Source of the DNA: DAOUAT01 sp964551735
GTDB lineage: Bacteria; Chloroflexota; Anaerolineae; CG2-30-64-16
Assembly (NCBI GenBank): GCA_964551735.1
Contig: CAZKEF010000023.1
Location: 1-64,000 of the forward strand
Direction of reading: 5' to 3'
DNA length: 64,000 nucleotides
Under the pieces are notes generated by a model. The model did no database searches, was not told the DNA's origin, and saw nothing but the letters and a program-made list of their open reading frames with translations. Position 1 is the first letter of the stretch, and every line of letters begins with the position of its first letter. The position numbers and the translations under genes were made by a program. Below are positions 52,746-59,783 of this stretch, one piece after another.

Positions 52746-53066
52746 TCAATCGGCCAACGCCCGCACGACGCGGGCCGGGCCACCGGGCAGCAGCTTCTCC
52801 ACCAGGCCATGCGGCCGGGCGATGACATGGGCGGTCACGAGCTCACCAGCCCGCTTCGCGGCGGCCACACCGGCATCCACCGCGGCTTGCACCGCGCCGA
52901 CCTCGCCCCGGACGAAGATCGTGACGTAGCCGCCGCCGATTTCCTCCTGCGCGACGAGCCGGACGTATGCCACCTTACTCATGGCATCCGCGGCCTCGAT
53001 CGAGGCCACCAGGCCCCGCGTCTCGACCATGCCGAGGGCCGTCATCTGCACGTGGGTTTGCGCCAT
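52746..53066 (-). CDS. BMC-H shell protein (hexamer), second paralog
   Basis: This 106-residue single BMC domain has ALGMVETRGLVASIEAADAM and EIGGGYVTIFVRGEVGAV. It is closely related to the shell protein at 51137 but has a different C-terminal tail (GLVEKLLPGGPARVVRALAD), which could mediate contact with cargo. GGAGG precedes its ATG. It is the first shell gene after the UlaD-like enzyme, 36 bases downstream. Confidence 0.95.
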   Translation of the reverse strand: MAQTHVQMTALGMVETRGLVASIEAADAMSKVAYVRLVAQEEIGGGYVTIFVRGEVGAVQAAVDAGVAAAKRAGELVTAHVIARPHGLVEKLLPGGPARVVRALAD

Positions 53067-53102
53067 TATTCCTCCTTGGGTATCTGCGTCTGCTATCTGC
53101 GA

Positions 53103-54197
53103 CTAATTGCGCAGGATCTGTTCTGCCACCGCGATGCCTGCGGCGACATCTACCGCGCATCCGAGCCCGCGCACCGCGTTGCCGGTGGCCCGGAGCAAGT
53201 CGAGCACCTCGGTGGGCGTTGTGTTCGGCAACTGCCCGGTATCGAGGATGAAGCTGCTGTCGCTGCCGCGCCCCACTGCGGGGGAGTGGCCGAAGCCCTG
53301 GGCGATCTTCGCCACGATGTCGCCGGCGTTCACGCCCGGCGGCGCGGCGACCTCGACCCGGCTGCCCCAGCAAAAGCGCTGCGGTGAGTCACACCCCGGA
53401 CACTCGCGACCGTCCACGGTGAGGAGCAGCCCCATCTCGCTGAGGCCCCAGCGGACCGCCTTGGCCGCGTTCTCCACGGCCGTGTTGGTGGCTAACTTCC
53501 CGCCGGGAAAGGGGGGCATCGGGCTGCCTGCTCCCCCTGCGCCCCACAACCGATGCATCTCGGCCCGAAACTCGTGGGCCGACTGCCGCGGGTCCGGCGT
53601 CTCGCGGATGCCGCGCCCGCAGATCACCACGGAGACGGGGAGCGACTGGAAGAAGGGCAGCAGCGGTTTCGTGATGCCGCCTGTCACCGTGATCTTGAAG
53701 CCCATGTCAATGAGCTGGCGGATCACCGTGCGGTCTTCCTCCACCCATTGGCGGGCGAAGGTCTGCTCGTCCCAGCCGCGATGATACACCATGCGTTCCA
53801 CGCCGATCTGCCGCCACTCTCTGGCGCGGGCGAGGATGTCGCGCACCCCGGTCAGCTCCATGAGCATCTCTTTGCGCGCGGTCTTGGCGGCTTCCAGGGC
53901 CGATTCCACCGTGGCGAGCGCGGCGCCCCCGATCACGGTCATCATGTCGGCCCCGGCATCGAAGGCCATTTTGGCCTCGAGCCCCCCCACATCCGGGCTC
54001 TTGAAATCCGCCAGGATCAGCTTGTCCGGCCCCACGAGATCACGCATGGCCCGGATAGCGTCCAGACCCACCGCCTTGCACAGCGGCGTGCCGATCTCGA
54101 TGATATCTACTTCAGGCGCCACCTTCACCGCCATCGCCAGCGCGGGGGGCAGCGTGATGTAGTCCATGGCAATCTGGAGCATCGGTACAGAAGACAT
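53103..54197 (-). CDS. 3-keto-L-gulonate-6-phosphate decarboxylase-like (UlaD) domain fused to an unrecognised domain
   Basis: Residues 5-218 match UlaD/HPS of the OMP decarboxylase superfamily: VDIIEIGTPLC, DFKSPD giving the catalytic Asp64-x-Lys66-x-x-Asp69, MELTG (Glu114), MVYHR (His139, Arg140) and FKITVTGG (Thr172). Glu and Thr favour keto-gulonate decarboxylation over formaldehyde fixation, but the arginine of E. coli UlaD (YHRSR) is Trp142 here (YHRGW). Residues 225-364 form an extra domain with CPGC (266, 269), Cys276 and Cys347, absent from UlaD. I do not recognise it; it may bind metal or target the enzyme to the shell. The gene lies between E2 and BMC-H. Confidence 0.82.
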   Translation of the reverse strand: MSSVPMLQIAMDYITLPPALAMAVKVAPEVDIIEIGTPLCKAVGLDAIRAMRDLVGPDKLILADFKSPDVGGLEAKMAFDAGADMMTVIGGAALATVESALEAAKTARKEMLMELTGVRDILARAREWRQIGVERMVYHRGWDEQTFARQWVEEDRTVIRQLIDMGFKITVTGGITKPLLPFFQSLPVSVVICGRGIRETPDPRQSAHEFRAEMHRLWGAGGAGSPMPPFPGGKLATNTAVENAAKAVRWGLSEMGLLLTVDGRECPGCDSPQRFCWGSRVEVAAPPGVNAGDIVAKIAQGFGHSPAVGRGSDSSFILDTGQLPNTTPTEVLDLLRATGNAVRGLGCAVDVAAGIAVAEQILRN

Positions 54198-54218
54198 TCG
54201 TTTGCTCCTTACGGTAAG

Positions 54219-55634
54219 TTATGCCAGCAACAGCCCCGGATGCTCCAGCACCCGTTGCAGCGCCGCCAGGAACCGTGCGGCGGTCGCGCCGTCCAACACC
54301 CGGTGGTCGGCGGTCAGGGTTAAGGTTGTCATCGGCCGCACCTCGATGCGGTCGTCCGTGGTGACCACCGTGCGCTTAGCCACGCGGCCTACGGCCAGGA
54401 TCGCAGCCTGCGGCGGGTTGAGGATGGCTGTGAATTGATCAATCCCGAACATGCCCAGGTTGGATACGGTGAACGTGCCGCTCTGCAGATCTTCGAGCTT
54501 CAGCCGATTCTCGCGCGCCCGCACCGTCAGGTCGGCCAGCCGGGCGGCGATCGCGGCCATCCCCAGCGCATCCGCCTGGCGGATCACCGGCACGATGAGC
54601 CCGGCGTCAATCGCGGTGGCTACGCCGATGTTCACCTCGGCCCATTCGGCGATCTGGTCATCCTGATAAGCGGCGTTGACCCCAGGATGTTGGCTGAGGG
54701 TCCATGCGCACGCTTTGACGAGCAGCGCGGTGAGGGTGATGCGCGGTTGGCCGTGCCCGGCGCTGTCCGCGCCGCGCAAATCCTCCACGATAGCCAGGGC
54801 ACGCGTCATGTCCGTCTCGACGCTGATGTTGAACTGGGGCGCCTCCCGGACACTGGCCGTCATGCGCTCCGCGATGGTGCGGCGAATGTTGGTCAGCGGC
54901 ACGAGGCGGCGGATGGCTGGCGTCGGGCTGATGGCTGATGGCGGATGGCTGATGGCGGACGGAGCATCCTCAGCGGAGGGCCGCAGCCCGGAGGCTTCGG
55001 CGAGCTCAGTCGAGCCGTCGAAGGACGCGACGGATGGCGAGGCCCCCTCCGCGAGCGCGCGGACATCTTCGGGCTGGATGCGGCCTTCGGGGCCTGTGCC
55101 GGTCACGCGCTGGAGGTCCACGCCGAGCTCGCGTGCCAGGCGGCGGGCGGCCGGTACGGCGCGCACCTTGCCCGCGCCGGCGGCGGCTGCGGTCTGCTGG
55201 GCGGCGGCGTAAGTCTCGACATCTTCGCGCGTCACCTGCCCGCGCGGGCCGGTTCCTGTCACTGCTCCTGGGTCAACGCCCAGGCTCTCAGCCAGGCGCA
55301 GGGCGAGAGGCGAGGCCCCCGCGGCCGCCCGGCCGGCCGCGGGCTGCGTCTCCGGCGCGGCGGGTGTGGCCGGGGCTGCGCCGGGCAGCGCCTCGCCGGG
55401 CTTGAGGATGTAGCCGATGGTCTTGCCGATGGGCACGACATCGCCGGCGCGGGCGGTGAGGCCTGCCAGGATGCCGTCGGCCTCCGCCTCGACCTCCTGG
55501 TTCAGCTTGTCGGTCTCGACCTCCAGGATGGCGTCCCCTTTTTTGATGACGTCTCCTTCGGCCTTCAGCCAGGCAGCGACCTTGCCGGTCTCCTGCGCCA
55601 TCTCGAATTTGGGCATGATAATCGCGGTTGGCAT
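54219..55634 (-). CDS. 2-oxoacid dehydrogenase E2 (dihydrolipoamide acyltransferase) with two E1/E3-binding domains
   Basis: This 471-residue E2 has a lipoyl domain at 1-80 with Lys43 (VETDKLN), an Ala/Pro linker, two peripheral-subunit-binding domains at about 107-141 (RLAESLGVDPGAVTGTGPRG) and 159-193 (RLARELGVDLQRVTGTGPEG), another linker, and a catalytic domain from about 241 with His444 and Asp448 in DHRVLDG. The second linker contains SAISHPPSAIS, encoded by a repeat tract (54911-54963). It transfers acyl groups to CoA for the E1 encoded 10 bases upstream. No E3 gene is seen. Two binding domains are unusual. Confidence 0.88.
   Translation of the reverse strand: MPTAIIMPKFEMAQETGKVAAWLKAEGDVIKKGDAILEVETDKLNQEVEAEADGILAGLTARAGDVVPIGKTIGYILKPGEALPGAAPATPAAPETQPAAGRAAAGASPLALRLAESLGVDPGAVTGTGPRGQVTREDVETYAAAQQTAAAAGAGKVRAVPAARRLARELGVDLQRVTGTGPEGRIQPEDVRALAEGASPSVASFDGSTELAEASGLRPSAEDAPSAISHPPSAISPTPAIRRLVPLTNIRRTIAERMTASVREAPQFNISVETDMTRALAIVEDLRGADSAGHGQPRITLTALLVKACAWTLSQHPGVNAAYQDDQIAEWAEVNIGVATAIDAGLIVPVIRQADALGMAAIAARLADLTVRARENRLKLEDLQSGTFTVSNLGMFGIDQFTAILNPPQAAILAVGRVAKRTVVTTDDRIEVRPMTTLTLTADHRVLDGATAARFLAALQRVLEHPGLLLA
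54911..54963. repeat. Heptamer-like repeat inside the E2 coding sequence
   Basis: Tandem copies of ATGGCTG and ATGGCGG-type units translate on the minus strand to SAISHPPSAIS in the E2 linker. The style matches the intergenic tracts at 21246, 36582 and 42691, so the family has entered a coding region where a flexible linker tolerates it. Confidence 0.65.
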
Positions 55635-55644
55635 AGGCTCTCTC

Positions 55645-57726
55645 TCAGATCTCGGTGCGGGCCAACCGCCGCGCGGCCGCGACGATGTCGGGCGTCTGGG
55701 GCACCGCGGCGCGTTCGAGCACGGGATTGTAGGGGATCGGCACGTCCGCGCCGCCCAGGCGCACGATGGGCGCTTCCAGGTAGGCGAAGGCGGGGCTTTG
55801 CGCGATCATCGCGACGATCTCGCCGCCGAAGCCGCCGATCAACGGCGCCTCGTGGACCATCAGCAGCCGGCCGGTGCGTTTCACCGAGGCGATGATGGTC
55901 TCGGCATCGTAGGGCTTCAGGGTGCGCAGGTCAATCACTTCCAACTCGATGCCTTCCTGCGCCAGCTTCTCGGCCGCCTCCAGCGCACGGGTCACCATGA
56001 TGGAGGTCGCTACCACGGTCACGTGCTGGCCGGGGCGCCGGATGAGCGCTTTGCCCAGGGGGACGATATAGGGCTGCTCAGGCACGGGGCCCTTGACTTT
56101 GTAGAGTAGCTTGTTCTCGACGAACATCACCGGATTGTTGTCGGCGATGGCCGCCAGCAGCAGGCCTTTGGCTTCGTATGGGGTGCTGGGCGCCACCACC
56201 TTCAGGCCGGGCACGTTGACCAGCCACGATTCCAGGCTCTCCGAGTGTTGGGCGGCCGCACCCGTGCCCGACCCGGCCGGGAGCCGTAGGACCATGGGCA
56301 CGTTGGCTTTGCCGCCGAACATGTAGCGGATCTTCGCGCCTTGTAGCACCAACTGCTCCATGCTCAGGGTGAGGAAATCCATGAACTGCATCTCGGCGAC
56401 GGGGCGCATCCCGGTCACCGCGCTGCCCACGGCCGCGCCGGCGATCGCATTTTCCGAGATGGGCGTGTCACGCACCCGCTCCTCGCCGAACTCCTCCACC
56501 AGCCCCTGCGTCACGCCGAACGCGCCGCCGTAGATGCCGATGTCTTCGCCGAGCAAGAAGACCCGCTCATCCGCTTGCAACGCCTGGCGCATGGCCTCGC
56601 GCAGCGCCTCGGAATAGCTCAGCTCGCGCGTGCCCGGCGGCGGGTTGATGGGCGTGGCCGGGCCGAAGGTCGCCTTGATCCACGCGGGGAGGGCCCGCTC
56701 CGGCGCGGCCAGCACCGCGGCCTCATCGTCGTACACATCGTCGGTCAGGTCCGCCACCGCGGGATCGGGTTGCGCGTCGCCCCAGGCAATGGCAGCGCTG
56801 ATGGTCTGCTCGGCTCTTGCGGTCAGGTCGGCCGCGGACTGCCCGGTCAGGACGCCGGCCGCGATCAGGCGGTCACGGAACGCAGGGATCGGGTCCTTGG
56901 CCCGCCACTGCTCGACCTCATCCTTGGTTCGGTAGCGTTGCTTGTCGCTTTTCGAGTGGCCGTAATAGCGATAGGTGACGGCGTTGATCAGGATCGGCCC
57001 GTTGCCCGCCCGGACATACGCCACAGCCTGCTTCACCGTCTCGTACACCGCCAGCACATCCATGCCATCCACCACGCGGCCGGGGATCCCGTAAGCCACC
57101 GCGCGGTCGGCAATGTCCGCGGCCGACATGACGCGCTGAACCGCCTGCGACATGCCGTACTGGTTGTTCTCGCACAGGTAGATCACCGGCAGCTTCCAGA
57201 CCGCGGCCATGTTGATGCTCTCGTGGAACGCGCCTTCGTTGGAGGCGCCGTCGCCGAAGAAGCAGATGCACACCTGGTCGCCCCCGCGCAGCTTCAGCGT
57301 GAGCCCGGCGCCTACGGACAGGGGGATGCCGCCGGACACGACGCCGTTGGCGCCCAGGCTGCCCAGGTTGAGGTCGGCCATGTGCATCGAGCCGCCGCGG
57401 CCCCGGCACACGCCGGTCTCCTTGGCGAACAACTCGGCCATCATGGTGTTGATGTCTTGTCCTTTGGCGATGGCGTGGCCGTGTCCGCGATGGGTGGAAG
57501 TGATCAGGTCATCGGGGCGTAGCGCCGCGATGGCGCCGATACCGACCGCCTCTTGCCCGGCGCAGAGGTGCATGGTGCCATGCACCTTGCCGAGCGCGTA
57601 TTGCTTGAAGGCAGCCTCTTCGAAGAAACGGGTGAGAGACATCTTGTAGAGCATGTCAATGAGTTGTTCGGGCGACAGTCCGAACGCCGTTTCCAGGGAT
57701 GATTGTGTGGCGATGGCTTGCTGCAT
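55645..57726 (-). CDS. 2-oxoacid dehydrogenase E1, alpha-beta fusion (pyruvate/acetoin type)
   Basis: This 693-residue fusion has E1 alpha at about 15-330, a Pro-rich linker, then E1 beta from about 375 (YSEALREAMRQALQADERVF) to the end. The ThDP-Mg motif is intact: GDG at 158-160 and NN at 187-188 (CENNQYGMS). Alpha motifs HLCAGQEAVGIG and GHGHAIAKG resemble pyruvate and acetoin dehydrogenases. ATG 57726 is chosen over 57783, which lies near the promoter operator. It heads the BMC operon, followed 10 bases later by E2. It would turn pyruvate or a related 2-oxoacid into an acyl-E2 for CoA. Whether it is enclosed is unknown. Confidence 0.9.
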   Translation of the reverse strand: MQQAIATQSSLETAFGLSPEQLIDMLYKMSLTRFFEEAAFKQYALGKVHGTMHLCAGQEAVGIGAIAALRPDDLITSTHRGHGHAIAKGQDINTMMAELFAKETGVCRGRGGSMHMADLNLGSLGANGVVSGGIPLSVGAGLTLKLRGGDQVCICFFGDGASNEGAFHESINMAAVWKLPVIYLCENNQYGMSQAVQRVMSAADIADRAVAYGIPGRVVDGMDVLAVYETVKQAVAYVRAGNGPILINAVTYRYYGHSKSDKQRYRTKDEVEQWRAKDPIPAFRDRLIAAGVLTGQSAADLTARAEQTISAAIAWGDAQPDPAVADLTDDVYDDEAAVLAAPERALPAWIKATFGPATPINPPPGTRELSYSEALREAMRQALQADERVFLLGEDIGIYGGAFGVTQGLVEEFGEERVRDTPISENAIAGAAVGSAVTGMRPVAEMQFMDFLTLSMEQLVLQGAKIRYMFGGKANVPMVLRLPAGSGTGAAAQHSESLESWLVNVPGLKVVAPSTPYEAKGLLLAAIADNNPVMFVENKLLYKVKGPVPEQPYIVPLGKALIRRPGQHVTVVATSIMVTRALEAAEKLAQEGIELEVIDLRTLKPYDAETIIASVKRTGRLLMVHEAPLIGGFGGEIVAMIAQSPAFAYLEAPIVRLGGADVPIPYNPVLERAAVPQTPDIVAAARRLARTEI

Positions 57727-57797
57727 AACGTCGGCATCTCCGGTTATGGTTGAAAGTGGGTTGGGGATACGTCCTTGGCGCATTACAAGGAGTTATG

Positions 57798-57865
57798 CTC
57801 ACAAATGTGAACTGTCTTGGATATTAGTGCATTCATATGCTATCACTGAGATTCACATTTGTCAA
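57798..57865 (-). promoter_or_regulatory. BMC operon promoter with two operator palindromes
   Basis: Reading leftward, TTGACA (57865-57860), 17 bases and TAGCAT (57842-57837) form the promoter. One palindrome (57852-57865, TTCACATTTGTCAA) covers the -35 box and another (57798-57811, CTCACAAATGTGAA) lies about 25-40 bases after the start point. Two sites at these places fit repression by a looping or oligomeric regulator. Confidence 0.66.
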
Positions 57866-57907
57866 TAGGGAAAACCTTAAAAATCACACCGCCGGGGTGA
57901 GGCTCGC

Positions 57908-57978
57908 TTGACAAAGGCATTTCCTTGGTGTATGATGTCGCTATGCAAGTAAGTGAGTATGCTATTCACTTTTGTGAA
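57908..57978 (+). promoter_or_regulatory. Aldolase promoter with downstream operator palindrome
   Basis: TTGACA (57908-57913), 17 bases and TATGAT (57931-57936) form a near-perfect sigma70-type promoter. TTCACTTTTGTGAA (57965-57978), with perfect outer arms, lies about 22 bases after the expected start and 30 bases before the aldolase ATG, where bound protein would block elongation. Confidence 0.68.
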
Positions 57979-58007
57979 AACCTCATATTCAAAAGGATGG
58001 TAGCCCC

Positions 58008-58649
58008 ATGCTTGAAACGCTACGTCACGAAGTATGGAAGTGCAACATGGAACTCCCCAAACAGGGCCTGGTGAAGACAACCAGCGGCAACGTCAGTGGC
58101 CGTGACCCCGAGACGGGGCTGGTGGTGATCAAACCCAGCGCCTACGCCTATGAGATCATGACTCCGGAGGACATGGTGGTTGTGAACCTGGTCGGGGAAG
58201 TCATCGAAGGCCACCTGACGCCCTCGGTGGATCTGGCCACGCATCTCTACATTTATGCGCGGCGCCCCGATGTGCTGGGCATGGTCCACACCCACTCGGC
58301 TTACGCCAGCACGTTCGCGGTGTTGGGCGAACCGATCCCCGCCTGCCTGACGGCGTCCGCGCTGTTGGGGGGCGAGATTCCTCTGGGGGGGTATGTGCCC
58401 ATTGGGGGCGAGGCCATCGGCGAGGAGATCCTGAAGAAGATCGGGCACGCCAAGGCGATCATCATGCAGAACCACGGCGTGTTCACCATCGGTCACTCCG
58501 CGACGCACGCGACGCAGATGGCGATCGAGGTCGAGGACATCGCCAAGATCGTACACTTCGCGCTGTGCCGCGGCAAGCCGGTGCTGTTGCCGGAGCAGGC
58601 CATCGCGTATACGGGTAATCTCTACGAGAACGTGCGCGGCCAGCGGTAG
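58008..58649 (+). CDS. Class II aldolase/epimerase, L-ribulose-5-phosphate 4-epimerase (AraD/UlaF) type
   Basis: This 213-residue zinc enzyme converts L-ribulose 5-phosphate to D-xylulose 5-phosphate if AraD/UlaF-like, or splits a sugar phosphate if fuculose-aldolase-like. TSGNVSGRD (phosphate and substrate loop), VIKPSAYAYEIMTPEDMVVV, the zinc His pair in VHTHSAYA and a later His in MQNHGVF are visible. The IKPSxxxYxxMxxxDMVVV segment is characteristic of the AraD branch. It is divergent from the BMC operon and shares its operator region. It completes UlaD-UlaE-UlaF-type chemistry in the window. The exact activity is not proved by sequence. Confidence 0.8.
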   Translation: MLETLRHEVWKCNMELPKQGLVKTTSGNVSGRDPETGLVVIKPSAYAYEIMTPEDMVVVNLVGEVIEGHLTPSVDLATHLYIYARRPDVLGMVHTHSAYASTFAVLGEPIPACLTASALLGGEIPLGGYVPIGGEAIGEEILKKIGHAKAIIMQNHGVFTIGHSATHATQMAIEVEDIAKIVHFALCRGKPVLLPEQAIAYTGNLYENVRGQR

Positions 58650-58658
58650 CTGGTGATG

Positions 58659-58698
58659 GGAAAAGGTCCCAGGTTGCGCGCAACCTGGGGCCTTCTCC
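58659..58698. terminator. Bidirectional terminator between convergent genes
   Basis: A perfect 22-base palindrome (58668-58689, CCCAGGTTGC with GCAACCTGGG around GC) is extended by GGAAAAGG and CCTTCTCC arms. The A-run and the C/T-rich flank fit intrinsic termination, with 10 bases to the aldolase stop and 16 to the Gfo/Idh gene stop. Confidence 0.75.
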
Positions 58699-58714
58699 CT
58701 GACTTAGCTTGCCC

Positions 58715-59707
58715 TTATTGCTCGAACGGGTAGCGGAACCCCCACTGCGCCCGGATGCTGTCCAGCGTGCGCATGATCGCGATGCTCTCATCCAGCGGCA
58801 TCACCGGGCATTCGGTCTGGCCAGCGGTGATGCAGTCCATCACCGCCAGCGCCTCGTATTCGTAGCCGGTGTAGCGGCCCAGCGGTATGTCAATCCGCTC
58901 GGGGGCTTTGCCCTCCACCGACAGGGTCATGGCGAACGGTTTGTACCATGGGTCATGGATCTCAATCTTGCCGGTCGCCCCGTAGATCACCGCCTCTTTG
59001 ACGTCGTATGACACCTGACAGCATGTGATCGTCGCCAATTGCCCCGCCGGAAACCTCATCAGCACGCTGGACCGGTAGTCCGCCCCCGATGCGCCGAAGT
59101 AGGCCAGGCCGGTCACCTGCTCGGGCGCGCCGAAGAGGCTATAGGCCCATGAGATGCCATAGGAGCCGGTGTCGAGCAGCACGCCCGCGCCCAGATTCAG
59201 GTCGAAGAAGCGGTTCTTGAGGTCGAACGGCGGTTTGGCGATGAAGTTGATCACCGCGCCATGCACCTCACCGATACGGTTTTCGGCCAACAGCTCCCGG
59301 ATGCGCACATGGATCGGGAAGAACCGGGTCCACATGGCTTCCATCAGGAAGCGCTGCGCGGTGCGGGCGCGGGCCACCAGCCGTTCGGCCTCCCCGGCGT
59401 TGATGGTGAACGCTTTTTCGCACAGCACATGCTTCCCTGCATCCAGGCACATGGTCACATCACGTTCGTGATAGACCGTGGGTGTGCCGACGTAGATGAT
59501 GTCTACATCGGGGTCGTTCATCACCTGCTCGTAGCCCTGGTAGCGTCGCGGGATCTGGTAGGCCGCGCCGAACGCATCGGCGGTCGCCTGGTCGCGCGAG
59601 CCAACAGCCAGCAGCTCGGCGCGCTCGGGGATGTTGTTGAGCGCGGATGCAAAGCGTTTGGCGATCTTGCCGGTGCCAAGGATGGCCCAGCGCATGCGGT
59701 CGGACAT
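58715..59707 (-). CDS. Gfo/Idh/MocA-family oxidoreductase
   Basis: This 330-residue NAD(P)-dependent sugar or inositol oxidoreductase has an N-terminal Rossmann motif WAILGTGKIAKRFA, then VGTPTVYH and the cofactor-contact EKAFTIN motif, followed by an alpha/beta domain with EAMWTRFFP. ATG 59707 is chosen for AGGAGG; the longer start to 59734 lies before it. Relatives act on inositols, glucose-fructose, or trans-dihydrodiols. It is downstream of surE, expressed from the operator-bearing promoter near 60660. The substrate is unknown. Confidence 0.84.
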   Translation of the reverse strand: MSDRMRWAILGTGKIAKRFASALNNIPERAELLAVGSRDQATADAFGAAYQIPRRYQGYEQVMNDPDVDIIYVGTPTVYHERDVTMCLDAGKHVLCEKAFTINAGEAERLVARARTAQRFLMEAMWTRFFPIHVRIRELLAENRIGEVHGAVINFIAKPPFDLKNRFFDLNLGAGVLLDTGSYGISWAYSLFGAPEQVTGLAYFGASGADYRSSVLMRFPAGQLATITCCQVSYDVKEAVIYGATGKIEIHDPWYKPFAMTLSVEGKAPERIDIPLGRYTGYEYEALAVMDCITAGQTECPVMPLDESIAIMRTLDSIRAQWGFRYPFEQ

Positions 59708-59783
59708 TGAGAACCTCCTGTGTACCGAAATCAAGTCAGTTTGGAAGTAAAAGCAACGGGGGAAGCTCGGCTCCGTCGCCTCT

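Noticed and set aside
53103..54197. Hexulose-6-phosphate synthase (formaldehyde fixation)
   Set aside because: The YHR motif, MELTG and TVTGG are closer to UlaD than to HPS (which has VHTG), and no PHI gene is near. The possibility is not fully excluded because of Trp142.
58008..58649. L-fuculose-1-phosphate aldolase
   Set aside because: The fold is shared, but the VIKPSAYAYEIMTPEDMVVV segment and the presence of UlaE and UlaD-like genes favour the AraD/UlaF type.
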